A DNA stretch of 64,000 bases from Alkalibacterium sp. MB6 (GTDB lineage: Bacteria; Bacillota; Bacilli; Lactobacillales; Carnobacteriaceae_A): positions 1 to 64,000 of the forward strand of contig NZ_PREX01000009.1 of assembly GCF_009935905.1 (NCBI RefSeq), written 5' to 3'. The stretch's first letter is position 1. Every line of letters starts with the position of its first letter. Made by a program: the position numbers and the translations under genes. The notes below the pieces were generated by a model. It was not told the origin of the DNA. It saw only the letters and a list, made by a program, of their open reading frames with translations, and did no database searches. Below are positions 16,531-25,404 of the stretch, in pieces.

Positions 16531-18255
16531 ATGAGCTACCAAGCATTGTACCGAGTATGGAGACCGCAACGGTTTGAAGACGTCGCTGGTCAAGAAGCGA
16601 TTACTAAAACATTAAAAAATGCTATCAGCCAAGGCAACACTAGTCACGCCTATTTATTCTCTGGTCCAAGAGGGACAGGTAAAACAAGTGCCGCAAAAAT
16701 ATTTGCTAAAGCAATGAACTGTCCACATGTGTCAGAAGGCGAACCGTGTAACGACTGTGCATTATGCAAATCGATCACTCAAGGAAAACTGGGAGACGTT
16801 ATCGAAATAGATGCGGCGAGTAACAATGGCGTAGATGAAATTAGAGATATTCGTGAAAAAGCGAATTATGCCCCAACTGAAGCAGTTTACAAAGTGTATA
16901 TCATAGATGAAGTCCATATGCTTTCGATGGGCGCTTTTAATGCCTTGTTGAAAACGTTAGAAGAGCCACCAATGAACGTCGTATTCATTTTGGCTACTAC
17001 GGAACCTCATAAAATACCGCTAACCATTATTTCCAGAACCCAAAGATTCGATTTTAGACGTATTTCACCTCAAGATATTATTCGACGAATGACTTATATT
17101 TTGAATGAAAAACAAGTCGATTACGAAGAAGATGCTCTTTTGGCTATTGCCAAAGCAGCGGAGGGGGGCATGAGAGATGCACTCAGCATTTTAGATCAGG
17201 CCTTATCATTCTCAGATGGCAAAGTGACACTGGATGATACACTAAGAATCACTGGGAGTATCACACAGGATTTGCTGATTGCCTTTATTGGAGCGGCGAT
17301 GGATAATGACACAGAAAAAGGCCTAACCTTACTCCATCACATTCTGCAAGAAGGAAAGGATCCAAACCGTTTGGTTGATGATACCATTACCTTCTGTCGA
17401 GACATTTTGATATACCAAAAGACACAAGATGAGACTGTACTTAAAATGAGTAAGGTAGATGATTCGTTTATTCACCTTTCAAATCAGGCTCAACCTGAAA
17501 AAATTTACGAGATGATTCGAACGATGAATCAGACCCAACAGGAAATGCGATTAAGCACGCATGCCGAAGTCTATTTAGAAGTGGCTACTGTTCGCTTGAC
17601 TCAGCCTATAGCAGTAAACACTGAAGCAAAAGCAAGTACAACTCCAATTCCGTCCGATAACCAAGAACTAAATGATATCAAACATAAATTAAAGCAGATG
17701 CAAAAACTGATTGATCAACTGAAACAAGGCGAGGGCAATAGAACAACCGAAGCAGTCGCTCCAGCTAAACGCAAAGCTAAGAAACAGTCTAGCTTTAAAG
17801 TGAATACAACTAAAGTGTACAAGGTTCTCGAACGGGCAACAAAAGAAGATTTAGCAAAATTAAAAGATGTCTGGCCAGATTTAATGGATGCTTTAGAGAC
17901 CAGTCAAAAAGCAATTATGAAATCATCTCAACCGGTTGCTGCCAGTCCCAATGGTTTGGTGGTCACCTTTGAATATGATATTCTATGTGAAAGGGCGTCA
18001 AATGACACTCTACTAATTGAAGCAATCGGTGACTATTTAGAAAAAGTGATTGGCCATCGTGCGGAGTTGGTGTCCGTACCAGGTAGAGAATGGCCGGTTA
18101 TACGTAAGGCCTTTATTCAACAAATGAAAAAAGGATCTCAAGATGATGATGAATTAAATGAGAATAAAGAAGAAGAAAAACAGCCCGTTGACGAGCCAGT
18201 AGTCACTGAAGCGTTTGAGCTCTTCGGTAAAGACATTGTCGAAGTGAGAGACTAA
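16531..18255 (+). CDS. dnaX: DNA polymerase III gamma/tau subunit
   Basis: Clamp-loader ATPase of the replisome. The 574 residues have Walker A GPRGTGKTS (about 45-53), a four-cysteine zinc knuckle beginning CPHVSEGEPCNDCALC, Walker B VYIIDEVHML, sensor ATTEPHKIP and the SRTQRFDF arginine-finger motif. The C-terminal third (after about 390) is charged, linker-like and tau-specific, ending in EAFELFGKDIVEVRD. A -10 TATAAT at 16492 and GAGGGGG before the ATG mark the operon start. It is followed by ybaB, recR and yaaL in the classic order. Confidence 0.96.
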   Translation: MSYQALYRVWRPQRFEDVAGQEAITKTLKNAISQGNTSHAYLFSGPRGTGKTSAAKIFAKAMNCPHVSEGEPCNDCALCKSITQGKLGDVIEIDAASNNGVDEIRDIREKANYAPTEAVYKVYIIDEVHMLSMGAFNALLKTLEEPPMNVVFILATTEPHKIPLTIISRTQRFDFRRISPQDIIRRMTYILNEKQVDYEEDALLAIAKAAEGGMRDALSILDQALSFSDGKVTLDDTLRITGSITQDLLIAFIGAAMDNDTEKGLTLLHHILQEGKDPNRLVDDTITFCRDILIYQKTQDETVLKMSKVDDSFIHLSNQAQPEKIYEMIRTMNQTQQEMRLSTHAEVYLEVATVRLTQPIAVNTEAKASTTPIPSDNQELNDIKHKLKQMQKLIDQLKQGEGNRTTEAVAPAKRKAKKQSSFKVNTTKVYKVLERATKEDLAKLKDVWPDLMDALETSQKAIMKSSQPVAASPNGLVVTFEYDILCERASNDTLLIEAIGDYLEKVIGHRAELVSVPGREWPVIRKAFIQQMKKGSQDDDELNENKEEEKQPVDEPVVTEAFELFGKDIVEVRD

Positions 18256-18287
18256 ACTAGATGTGATAATAAGAAAGGATGTTAAAC

Positions 18288-18605
18288 ATGCGTGGAATGG
18301 GAAATATGCAAGGTATGATGAAAAAAATGCAAAAGATGCAAAAAGAAATGGAAAAGGCTCAAACAGAGCTAAATGAAACAGACTTTACCGGAACCGCTAA
18401 CGATGACTTAGTGACTGTGGTTTTTACAGGAGACAAAAAGTTAAAGAGCGTCTCTATTAAAGAAGAAGTCGTTGACCCTGAGGATGTAGAGATTATTGAA
18501 GACCTTGTTTTGATTGCGGTAAATGATGCTTTGGAAAAAATTGACGAAACAACGGAAAGAACGATGGGTAAATACTCTAAAGGCTTGGGTATTCCAGGCA
18601 TGTAA
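18288..18605 (+). CDS. YbaB/EbfC nucleoid-associated protein
   Basis: Small DNA-binding dimer, conserved beside dnaX and recR. The 105 residues have a methionine/lysine-rich N-terminal helix ([20 protein letters not shown]) and the family core [16 protein letters not shown]...[14 protein letters not shown]. The start is ATG 18288 because AAAGGA is 8 bases upstream; the in-frame ATG at 18279 overlaps that SD. It lies 32 bases after dnaX, in the same operon. Confidence 0.93.
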   Translation: MRGMGNMQGMMKKMQKMQKEMEKAQTELNETDFTGTANDDLVTVVFTGDKKLKSVSIKEEVVDPEDVEIIEDLVLIAVNDALEKIDETTERTMGKYSKGLGIPGM

Positions 18606-18668
18606 TTTTATAAACGAGATGAATGTAAATCTGTATAATGAAAGGTTTACAATAGAAAGGAAACGGTT

Positions 18669-19265
18669 ATGCACTATCCAGAGCCGATTGCACAATTAAT
18701 GGAAAGTTATATGAAGCTGCCAGGTATTGGGGAAAAAACAGCAGCTCGCTTGGCCTTCTATACAGTTAATATGAAAGAAGACGACGTCACGCGATTTGCC
18801 AAATCATTAATTAGTGTGAAGCGTGATTTACAGTATTGCTCCATTTGTGGAAACATGACGCAACACGATCCGTGCGATATTTGCCGGGATAAAAACCGTG
18901 ATCAGTCTATTATTTTAGTAGTGGAACATGCAAAAGATGTTATTTCTATGGAGAAGATGCAGGATTTTAAAGGCTTGTATCATGTCTTACACGGTGTGTT
19001 GTCACCAATTGAAGGAACAGGACCAGAAGATATTAATATACCTGTCTTAATTAAACGTCTTCAAAGTGACGAAGTAGTAGAAGTTATTATCGCGACTAAT
19101 GCGACTGCTGAAGGTGAAGCAACAGCAATGTACTTGTCACGGTTAATTAAACCTTCTGGGATTAAAGTGACTCGTTTAGCACATGGCTTGTCGGTTGGCA
19201 GTGACATTGAGTATGCCGATGAAGTCACTCTACTCAAAGCTGTCGAAGGTCGAAGGGAAATGTAA
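18669..19265 (+). CDS. recR: Recombination protein RecR
   Basis: RecR works with RecF and RecO to load RecA at gapped DNA. The 198-residue protein shows the helix-hairpin-helix [14 protein letters not shown] (about 17-30), a four-cysteine zinc finger ([16 protein letters not shown]), the Toprim domain starting with [14 protein letters not shown], and [23 protein letters not shown] precedes ATG 18669. This is the standard dnaX-ybaB-recR arrangement. Confidence 0.97.
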   Translation: MHYPEPIAQLMESYMKLPGIGEKTAARLAFYTVNMKEDDVTRFAKSLISVKRDLQYCSICGNMTQHDPCDICRDKNRDQSIILVVEHAKDVISMEKMQDFKGLYHVLHGVLSPIEGTGPEDINIPVLIKRLQSDEVVEVIIATNATAEGEATAMYLSRLIKPSGIKVTRLAHGLSVGSDIEYADEVTLLKAVEGRREM

Positions 19266-19271
19266 CTAGTC

Positions 19272-19499
19272 ATGGGTTTGTTTAGAAAAAAAGGGAAGTT
19301 AAAGCGTGAGTACGATGATAAACTCATGACTTTGATGATTAAACAGAAAAAACAATGGGAAAACAGCAGACGATTTGAAGCCATTACAATCGAAGAGCAT
19401 CCAAGAAGCTTGGTTCAGAAAAAAATGCAGAAGGCCAAGTGCTTTTACTTGTTTAAAGAAGCTCGCATCAGACGGATTGAAGGCAATTATTTAGATTAG
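19272..19499 (+). CDS. yaaL: YaaL family protein (DUF2508)
   Basis: The 75 residues are basic and helical, beginning MGLFRKKGKLKREYDDKLM and ending FYLFKEARIRRIEGNYLD. This matches the small YaaL family that follows recR in Firmicutes. Function is unknown. It starts 6 bases after the recR stop and is the last gene of the dnaX operon. Confidence 0.85.
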   Translation: MGLFRKKGKLKREYDDKLMTLMIKQKKQWENSRRFEAITIEEHPRSLVQKKMQKAKCFYLFKEARIRRIEGNYLD

Positions 19500-19520
19500 C
19501 TGCTGAGTTGACTCAGTCGT

Positions 19521-19578
19521 AAAAAAACTATCAAATGAAGGGCCATTAAATGAGGCTGCTTCTTTTGATAGTTTTTTT
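19521..19578 (+). terminator. Terminator of the dnaX operon
   Basis: AAAAAAACTATCAAA pairs with TTTGATAGTTTTTTT, with an additional GAAG/CTTC inner helix. Confidence 0.9.
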
Positions 19579-19663
19579 ATGTCTTCTTCTCCTCTTCGAC
19601 TACGAATGCATATTGATACTCTAATGGTGAATAAGAGGATTCAAAGAGGGGTGTGGAAACATA

Positions 19664-19693
19664 TGGACAAAGCGGTTCGCACTCACGTATAAT
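19664..19693 (+). promoter_or_regulatory. Promoter of tmk
   Basis: TGGACA (19664-19669), an 18-base spacer and TATAAT (19688-19693), 38 bases before the tmk GTG. Confidence 0.65.
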
Positions 19694-19731
19694 GAAGATA
19701 AGAATACGGTGCGTTAAATGGAGGAAAATCA

Positions 19732-20367
19732 GTGAAAGGTATGTTTATAACCGTTGAAGGCCCGGATGGAGCTGGAAAAACAAATTTAATTAAGCGTCTG
19801 GTTAAGGCAATAGAAGCCGAAGACACCCGCCCATTAGTGGTGACGAGGGAACCAGGTGGAAGCCAGATAGCAGAAGAAATAAGAGAGATTTTACTTACAC
19901 CACGGCATATGAATATGGATCCTCGAACAGAAGCCTTACTTTTAGCAGCTGGTAGGAGGCAACACGTGGTAGAGAAGATCAGGCCAGCTTTAGAACGTGG
20001 AGATAATGTCTTATCCGACCGTTTTGTCGACAGTTCAATTGTTTACCAAGGGCAGGCTAGAGGAATCGGTATTGACGTTGTGAAAGAGATTAACTCGTTT
20101 GCCGTTGAAGGGCTCAAGCCGGATTTGACCATTTATCTAGATGTCGATGCGGAAGTTGGACTCAACAGAATCAAGCATAAAGATTCAAATCGAAGTCAAG
20201 ACAGATTGGAACTGGAAAAAGTTGCTTTCCATGACGAGGTCAGAAAAGGGTATCACACATTAATTGAAGAAGAACCCGAGCGCTTTGTCGTGATTGATGC
20301 CAGCCAAAGTGAAGAAGACGTATTCCAAGAGACATGGAGACGGGTTAAGGATCGACTAATTAAATAA
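19732..20367 (+). CDS. tmk: Thymidylate kinase
   Basis: Phosphorylates dTMP to dTDP. The 211 residues contain P-loop EGPDGAGKTN (about 9-18), the DRF/VDSS motif (LSDRFVDSSIVYQGQARG) and the LID region around NRIKHKDSNRSQDRLE. It starts with GTG at 19732, supported by GGAGGA 6 bases upstream. It begins the tmk-darA-holB operon. Confidence 0.96.
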   Translation: MKGMFITVEGPDGAGKTNLIKRLVKAIEAEDTRPLVVTREPGGSQIAEEIREILLTPRHMNMDPRTEALLLAAGRRQHVVEKIRPALERGDNVLSDRFVDSSIVYQGQARGIGIDVVKEINSFAVEGLKPDLTIYLDVDAEVGLNRIKHKDSNRSQDRLELEKVAFHDEVRKGYHTLIEEEPERFVVIDASQSEEDVFQETWRRVKDRLIK

Positions 20368-20396
20368 ATGAAAATGAAACGAGGAGGAAGTTAATT

Positions 20397-20726
20397 ATGA
20401 AACTAATCATTGCGATTGTTCAAAATCAAGACAGTAGACGTTTGTCAGATGAATTTGTAGAAAATGGTATCCGTGCAACAAAATTATCCTCTACAGGTGG
20501 TTTCTTAAGAGCAGGAAATACGACCTTTTTAATTGGTGTGCAAGATAGAAAAGTGGACAGCGTCCTTGAATTAATTAAAGAAAATTGCTCGACCCGTAGC
20601 CAAACAATGATGAGTCCGCCATCATATGATTTCACACTGGAGACAGATTTGACCTATCCAGTTGACGTAGAAGTCGGAGGCGCGACACTATTTGTCCTAC
20701 CGATTGATCAATTCTTACAATTTTAA
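20397..20726 (+). CDS. darA: Cyclic di-AMP receptor DarA (PstA, PII-like)
   Basis: PII-like trimer that binds cyclic di-AMP; output in Firmicutes is still unclear. The 109-residue protein matches family length. The binding-site motifs are present: KLIIAIVQNQDSRRL at the start, the STGGFLRAGNTTFLIG T-loop base, and DVEVGGATLFVLPID near the end. GAGGAGGAAG gives the SD. Its place between tmk and holB is conserved. Confidence 0.94.
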   Translation: MKLIIAIVQNQDSRRLSDEFVENGIRATKLSSTGGFLRAGNTTFLIGVQDRKVDSVLELIKENCSTRSQTMMSPPSYDFTLETDLTYPVDVEVGGATLFVLPIDQFLQF

Positions 20727-20744
20727 GAGACAGGGAGACTAGAG

Positions 20745-21737
20745 ATGTCGACCAATACAATTAAACAGCCGAGTATTCAGCGGCTGTTTATTCAATTACT
20801 GCAAACGAATCGTCTCCAGCATGCTTATCTCTTTGAAGGTAAGATGGGAACGGGAAAAAAAGACATGGCAAAATATGTCGCTAAAGGCTTGTTTTGTATT
20901 GAGCAAACGGGAGAGCCATGCCAAAACTGTCATGCCTGCAATCGAATAGAAACGAAGCAACACCCTGACGTTGTCGAGGTGGAACCAGACGGTCAATCCA
21001 TTAAAATAGGTCAAATTCGAGAATTGAAAGAGGCATTCACCAAGAGTGGGTTGGAGAGCCGGAAGAAGATAGTAATCGTGGAAGACGTTGAGAAGATGAC
21101 TAATCAGGCAGCAAACAGTTTATTGAAGTTCCTTGAAGAACCGGATGGAGACATATTGGTTATCTTACTAACAACGGCTAGACATAGACTGCTTCCGACT
21201 ATTCTATCGAGATGCCAACTGATTCACTTTCCTCAGCTGTCCAAAAAGATGCAAAGAGAAAACCTTGAAGCCGCTGGTTTATCTGAAGACCGTGCTGCCT
21301 TATTGAGCCAACTAACTGCTGATACAACCGAGGCTTTAGAGCTAGCTGAAAATGACACATTAAAGGAGTTGATTCCTGTTGTCTGGAAATGGTTTTCGTT
21401 TATCTTCAAAAAAGACGGTCAATCCTTTGTCTTTGTTCATACAGATATCATGCCATTAGTGAAGGACAAAAAAGACCATATGCGGACACTCGACTTACTA
21501 TTGATTCTTTTACAAGACATACTAAACAGTCAAGTATCCGAGGATTATGCAGTTGCTTACTTAAAACACAAGTCGGCCATACAAAAAATGGCTGATTCCG
21601 TATCGATAGTGTCATTAGCTCACATGATGGAACACGTGCTAACTGCCAAGAAACAGCTGGAAAGTAATGTTGCGGCACAAGGTGTTTTTGAAGATTGTAC
21701 CTTGCAACTGATGACTATAATGACAGATGAGCACTAA
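20745..21737 (+). CDS. holB: DNA polymerase III delta' subunit
   Basis: Clamp-loader subunit related to DnaX. The 330 residues have Walker-like GKMGTGKKDMAK, the zinc knuckle CIEQTGEPCQNCHAC, VEDVEKMTNQAANSLLKFLEEP and LLPTILSRCQ (the SRC motif typical of delta'). The SD region AGGGAGACTAGAG precedes ATG 20745. In most Firmicutes ricT (PSP1 family) follows; here yabA is next after 150 bases. Confidence 0.93.
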   Translation: MSTNTIKQPSIQRLFIQLLQTNRLQHAYLFEGKMGTGKKDMAKYVAKGLFCIEQTGEPCQNCHACNRIETKQHPDVVEVEPDGQSIKIGQIRELKEAFTKSGLESRKKIVIVEDVEKMTNQAANSLLKFLEEPDGDILVILLTTARHRLLPTILSRCQLIHFPQLSKKMQRENLEAAGLSEDRAALLSQLTADTTEALELAENDTLKELIPVVWKWFSFIFKKDGQSFVFVHTDIMPLVKDKKDHMRTLDLLLILLQDILNSQVSEDYAVAYLKHKSAIQKMADSVSIVSLAHMMEHVLTAKKQLESNVAAQGVFEDCTLQLMTIMTDEH

Positions 21738-21886
21738 ATAAAAAGTAAAAAGACCGATCCAATAGTTTGAGTTCCTTTGGCTATTTGACTTCAATCATGG
21801 TATGCTAGTTAAAGATATGAGGTAGGTAAGATGACTATCTTAAAGAAAGTAGCAATCAGTAAAGAAGAGTAAAGAAGTGGTGAAAA

Positions 21887-22231
21887 ATGGATAAAAAAGA
21901 ATTATATGATACCTTTTCTGATCTAGAATCCCAAGCAGAAGCCACATTAAACATCATTAAACATGTAAAAGAAGAAATGTCCCATTTGACAGAAGAAAAC
22001 AATGTCTTGAGAATGGAAAATCAACACTTGAGAGACCGTTTGGCTGAAATCACCAAACAACAATCAATTGAGAAACAGCTCACCGATACCGGTATGACTA
22101 AATCTCGTCTGAACTTAGAAAAGATTTATGAAGACGGCTTCCATGTGTGTAACTTGTTTTATGGTTCACGAAGAGATGGAGACGAGCCATGTGCCTTTTG
22201 TTTGGAAGTTATTTATGGTGAAAGAAAATAG
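21887..22231 (+). CDS. yabA: Replication initiation-control protein YabA
   Basis: YabA tethers DnaA to the clamp DnaN and restrains re-initiation. The 114 residues show the N-terminal coiled coil with leucine heptads (residues about 5-65, HLTEENNVLRMENQHLRDRL) and the C-terminal zinc motif HVCNLFYG...DEPCAFCLEV (one His and three Cys). AAGAAGTGG precedes ATG 21887. The 149 bases upstream carry no ricT, only a 13-codon ORF that I do not call. An NrdR-like box begins 3 bases after the stop. Confidence 0.93.
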   Translation: MDKKELYDTFSDLESQAEATLNIIKHVKEEMSHLTEENNVLRMENQHLRDRLAEITKQQSIEKQLTDTGMTKSRLNLEKIYEDGFHVCNLFYGSRRDGDEPCAFCLEVIYGERK

Positions 22232-22233
22232 AA

Positions 22234-22249
22234 CCACTATATGTAGTGT
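22234..22249 (+). promoter_or_regulatory. NrdR-box-like site 1 (isolated)
   Basis: CCACTATATGTAGTGT is close to the NrdR consensus acaCwAtATaTwGtgt. It lies just after yabA, before the terminator at 22282, so it is separated from the nrd promoter by about 150 bases. Confidence 0.6.
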
Positions 22250-22281
22250 ATTGAAATTTTTTTTTAAACCTTTAAAAATAG

Positions 22282-22336
22282 GATACACTCCCGATTTCCG
22301 TGCGTTATAAGCGGATTGACGGGAGTGTGTTTTTTG
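22282..22336 (+). terminator. Terminator of tmk-darA-holB-yabA
   Basis: ACACTCCC pairs with GGGAGTGT around an inner TCCG/CGGA helix and runs into six T. Confidence 0.85.
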
Positions 22337-22342
22337 TTTCAC

Positions 22343-22389
22343 ATACTATATGTTGTGGTTGGTAAAATTAATTACCGTATATGTAGTGT
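22343..22389 (+). promoter_or_regulatory. nrdR box: Pair of NrdR boxes upstream of nrdHIEF
   Basis: ATACTATATGTTGTGG (22343-22358) and ACCGTATATGTAGTGT (22374-22389) both match the NrdR consensus. They are 31 bases apart start to start, three helical turns, which is the usual geometry for NrdR. They lie immediately upstream of the -35. NrdR represses ribonucleotide reductase genes when dATP is plentiful. Confidence 0.88.
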
Positions 22390-22396
22390 TTAATGC

Positions 22397-22424
22397 TTGC
22401 AATTTATATAGAGTCATGTAGAAT
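22397..22424 (+). promoter_or_regulatory. Promoter of nrdHIEF
   Basis: TTGCAA (22397-22402), a 16-base spacer and TAGAAT (22419-22424), with NrdR boxes immediately upstream. Confidence 0.65.
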
Positions 22425-22472
22425 AATAACTATCAAAGGAAAAGAAACGACCAATCGTTTCTAAATCGTTAG

Positions 22473-22488
22473 CTACTACATGTTGTAT
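22473..22488 (+). promoter_or_regulatory. NrdR-box-like site downstream of the nrdH promoter
   Basis: CTACTACATGTTGTAT shares the core of the other boxes and lies in the transcribed leader, about 99 bases (close to nine helical turns) from the preceding box. A looped or higher-order NrdR complex is possible, but the match is weaker. Confidence 0.5.
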
Positions 22489-22539
22489 GTAGAAACTAAT
22501 GTCAAATCCTGCATAGAGACCATAACGGAGGGAAATAAA

Positions 22540-22773
22540 ATGAAAAAAGCACCAGTAATCGTGTATTCAAAGCCAAATTGCATGCAATGCAATTTTACTA
22601 AAAAGTTCTTAGAAGACAAAGGTATTCCATATGAGATTAAAGACATTGAGCAAAACGAGTCAGCAGTTAAGGAAGTAAAAAGCATGGGCTTTAGTTCGCT
22701 ACCTGTCGTATTGGCTGAAGGCATTGAGGCGTTCCATGGCTTTAGACCGGATATTTTAAGCAAACTAGCGTAA
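22540..22773 (+). CDS. nrdH: Glutaredoxin-like protein NrdH
   Basis: Thioredoxin-fold electron donor for class Ib ribonucleotide reductase. The 77 residues have the redox pair C14-M-Q-C17 and the FSSLPVV cis-proline segment, and end with FHGFRPDILSKLA, the NrdH-specific phosphate-site tail. The start is ATG 22540, supported by GGAGGG; a longer frame from 22480 lacks an SD. nrdI follows 2 bases after the stop. Confidence 0.95.
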   Translation: MKKAPVIVYSKPNCMQCNFTKKFLEDKGIPYEIKDIEQNESAVKEVKSMGFSSLPVVLAEGIEAFHGFRPDILSKLA

Positions 22774-22775
22774 AA

Positions 22776-23147
22776 ATGAAAATCATTTATTTCACATTGA
22801 CTGGACAAACTCGTAAATTTGTAGACAAGTTAAATATGGATGTGCTGGAGTTAAATCCAGCAGATCCATTTGTTTCTGTAAGTGAGCCCTTTATTATAGT
22901 GACGCCAACTTATGATAAAGAAATGACAGACTTATGGGATGACTTTTTAGAAACAGGAAACAACCAGGACTTTTTCAAAGGAGTTGCTGGTGGGGGTAAT
23001 TTGAATTTCGGAAAGCTATTTGTCTTTACGGCTAAAGATTTAGCAAACGATTATCACGTTCCTTTGCTTCACGAGTTTGAATTTCAAGGAAATGACAATG
23101 ACGTATTAAAATTGAAGAAAGCGGTGGATGATCTTGGCTTCAACTAG
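22776..23147 (+). CDS. nrdI: Flavodoxin-like NrdI
   Basis: NrdI supplies superoxide to assemble the dimanganese-tyrosyl radical of NrdF. The 123 residues contain the FMN loop YFTLTGQTRKFVDKL, the TPTYDKEMTD segment and GVAGGGNLNFGKLF, the family's second flavin loop. No SD is visible, so translation is probably coupled to nrdH. It overlaps the likely nrdE start by 20 bases. Confidence 0.93.
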   Translation: MKIIYFTLTGQTRKFVDKLNMDVLELNPADPFVSVSEPFIIVTPTYDKEMTDLWDDFLETGNNQDFFKGVAGGGNLNFGKLFVFTAKDLANDYHVPLLHEFEFQGNDNDVLKLKKAVDDLGFN

Positions 23148-25320
23148 TGCAGTAAAAACCAATTCTAACGACGTAACCTATTTTAAATTAAACAATGAAA
23201 TCAATCGCCCGGTAAATAATCAGATCCCTTTGCATAAAGACCAGGAAGCAGTTAAGGCTTATTTTAAAGAGCACGTCAACCCTATGACGGTTCAGTTTGA
23301 TAGCGTATCTGAAAAATTAAACTACTTGATTGATAATGATTTTATCGAAGAAGGATTTATCAGACAGTATTCAGAAGCATTTTTAAACCAAATGTTTGAA
23401 GATCTTTACACTAGACAATTCCGTTTCCGTTCATTTATGGGAGCGTACAAGTTTTATACTCAATATGCGCTGAAAACAAATAATGGCGAACAGTATTTAG
23501 AACGCTTTGAAGACCGTATTGCATTTAATGCCTTGTTTTTGGCAAACGGCGACGAGGAACTTGCGTTAAAGATTGCTGATGAAATTATTAATCAGCGCTA
23601 CCAGCCAGCCACTCCAACCTTTTTAAATGCTGGACGTAAACGAAGAGGGGAGTTTGTCTCTTGCTTCCTCATTCAAGCAACGGATGACATGAACAGTATC
23701 GGAAGAACCATCAACTCTGCTTTGCAGCTGTCTCGTATTGGTGGAGGAGTGGGCGTTAACTTAACGAATCTTCGTGCTGCAGGTGATCCGATTAAGAAAA
23801 TCGAAAATGCATCTAGTGGTGTACTACCAGTCATGAAATTATTGGAAGACAGTTTTAGTTATTCCAATCAGTTGGGTCAACGAAACGGTGCAGGGGCTGT
23901 CTACTTGAATGTATTCCACCCTGATATTTTAAGCTTCTTATCAACTAAAAAAGAAAACGCAGATGAAAAAGTGCGTGTGAAGACACTGTCTCTTGGAATT
24001 GTCGTTCCAGATAAATTCTATGAGTTGGCCGCTCACAACCAGGAGATGTATTTATTTAGTCCGTATGACGTTGAACGCATTTATGGTGAGCCATTTGCTT
24101 ATGTGGATATCACAAAAGAATACGACAATTTAGTCGCTAACCCAGAAATTAAAAAAACAGCTATCAATGCCCGTGAGTTGGAGAATGAAATCTCTAAACT
24201 GCAACAAGAATCAGGTTACCCTTATGTGATTAACATTGACACAGCGAATAGGGAAAACCCCGTTTATGGAACGATCACAATGAGTAACTTATGTAGTGAG
24301 ATTCTTCAAATTCAAGAACCATCACTCATTAAAGATAACCAAGAATATGAAGTCATGGGAACGGACATCAGTTGTAACTTAGGTTCAACAAACGTGGTTA
24401 ACTTGATGAATACGCCAGATTTTGGACAGTCAGTTGATACCATGGTTCGTGCATTGACTTATGTAACAGATCATTCAAGCATTGATGCTGTTCCAACAGT
24501 TAAACACGGGAACGATAAGTACCATACAATCGGTTTAGGAGCCATGGGCTTGCATACCTTCTTTGCTTTAAATAAGATGCATTACGGATCGCCTGAATCG
24601 ATCGAATTTACAGATGCTTATTTCTTGCTGTTAAATTACTACACATTAAAAGCGAGCAATAAGATGGCTAAAGAACGTCAAACCGTTTTCCATAACTTTG
24701 AAAAATCCAAATACGCTGATGGTACGTATTTTGACAAGTATGTTAATGAAGCATTCACCTTTGAGTTTGATAAAAACCAAAAACTGTTTGAAGAGCGTGG
24801 CATTGCTATTCCAAGTGTTGACGATTGGAAAGCTTTGAAAGAAGACATTAAAGAGCATGGTTTATACCATCAAAATAGATTAGCTGTTGCTCCGACTGGT
24901 TCAATCAGTTACGTGAATGAGACGTCTGCAAGTATCCACCCCATTACTCGTTTGGTGGAAGAGCGACAAGAGAAGTTAACAGGTAAAACGTATTACCCAG
25001 CACCTTATTTATCTAATGAAACGATGCCTTATTACACGAGTGCATACGACACTGATATGAGAAAAGTCATTGATGTCTATGCTGCTGCTCAAAAACATGT
25101 GGACCAAGGTATGAGCTTAACTCTCTTCATGCGTTCCGTCTTGCCAGAAGGTCTTTACGAATGGAAAGAGGGAAGAACGAATAAACAAACAACACGTGAC
25201 CTCTCCATTTTAAGACATTATGCTCACAATAAAGGGATTAAATCGATTTACTACATTCGTACTTTTACAGATGACGAAGAAGAAATCGGAGCAAATGCTT
25301 GCGAGAGCTGCACGATTTAA
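23128..25320 (+). CDS. nrdE: Class Ib ribonucleotide reductase large subunit
   Basis: Converts NDPs to dNDPs using the NrdF radical. The protein is about 730 residues with no N-terminal ATP cone, typical of class Ib. Active-site cysteines are seen in VSCFLIQ and NLCSEI, and the C-terminal shuttle pair is C725-E-S-C728. The motif APTGSISYVNETSASIHP is the family PTxxxS loop. The start is uncertain: ATG 23128 overlaps nrdI, and TTG 23134 is possible. It is followed by an 84-base gap with a hairpin before nrdF. Confidence 0.95.
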   Translation: MILASTSAVKTNSNDVTYFKLNNEINRPVNNQIPLHKDQEAVKAYFKEHVNPMTVQFDSVSEKLNYLIDNDFIEEGFIRQYSEAFLNQMFEDLYTRQFRFRSFMGAYKFYTQYALKTNNGEQYLERFEDRIAFNALFLANGDEELALKIADEIINQRYQPATPTFLNAGRKRRGEFVSCFLIQATDDMNSIGRTINSALQLSRIGGGVGVNLTNLRAAGDPIKKIENASSGVLPVMKLLEDSFSYSNQLGQRNGAGAVYLNVFHPDILSFLSTKKENADEKVRVKTLSLGIVVPDKFYELAAHNQEMYLFSPYDVERIYGEPFAYVDITKEYDNLVANPEIKKTAINARELENEISKLQQESGYPYVINIDTANRENPVYGTITMSNLCSEILQIQEPSLIKDNQEYEVMGTDISCNLGSTNVVNLMNTPDFGQSVDTMVRALTYVTDHSSIDAVPTVKHGNDKYHTIGLGAMGLHTFFALNKMHYGSPESIEFTDAYFLLLNYYTLKASNKMAKERQTVFHNFEKSKYADGTYFDKYVNEAFTFEFDKNQKLFEERGIAIPSVDDWKALKEDIKEHGLYHQNRLAVAPTGSISYVNETSASIHPITRLVEERQEKLTGKTYYPAPYLSNETMPYYTSAYDTDMRKVIDVYAAAQKHVDQGMSLTLFMRSVLPEGLYEWKEGRTNKQTTRDLSILRHYAHNKGIKSIYYIRTFTDDEEEIGANACESCTI

Positions 25321-25353
25321 CACATTACACATGCATGCGAACCTTGACATGAG

Positions 25354-25384
25354 GGAGGAGAGTCGGCAAGGAAGACTTTCCTCC
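25354..25384 (+). other. Hairpin between nrdE and nrdF
   Basis: GGAGGAGAGTC pairs with GACTTTCCTCC (one G-A mismatch) around a 9-base loop. No T run follows, so this is more likely an mRNA processing or stability element than a terminator. It hides a GGAGG sequence. Confidence 0.6.
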
Positions 25385-25404
25385 TTAAATAAGGAGACAG
25401 AAAA

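Noticed and set aside
18121-18140. Programmed frameshift (A6G run) in dnaX to make gamma
   Set aside because: The run is only about 40 codons from the end, with no SD-like stimulator or downstream stem seen, and would not give a gamma-sized product.
21831-21872. 13-codon ORF between holB and yabA as a ricT remnant
   Set aside because: The peptide shows no similarity to the PSP1 domain and is too short to judge.
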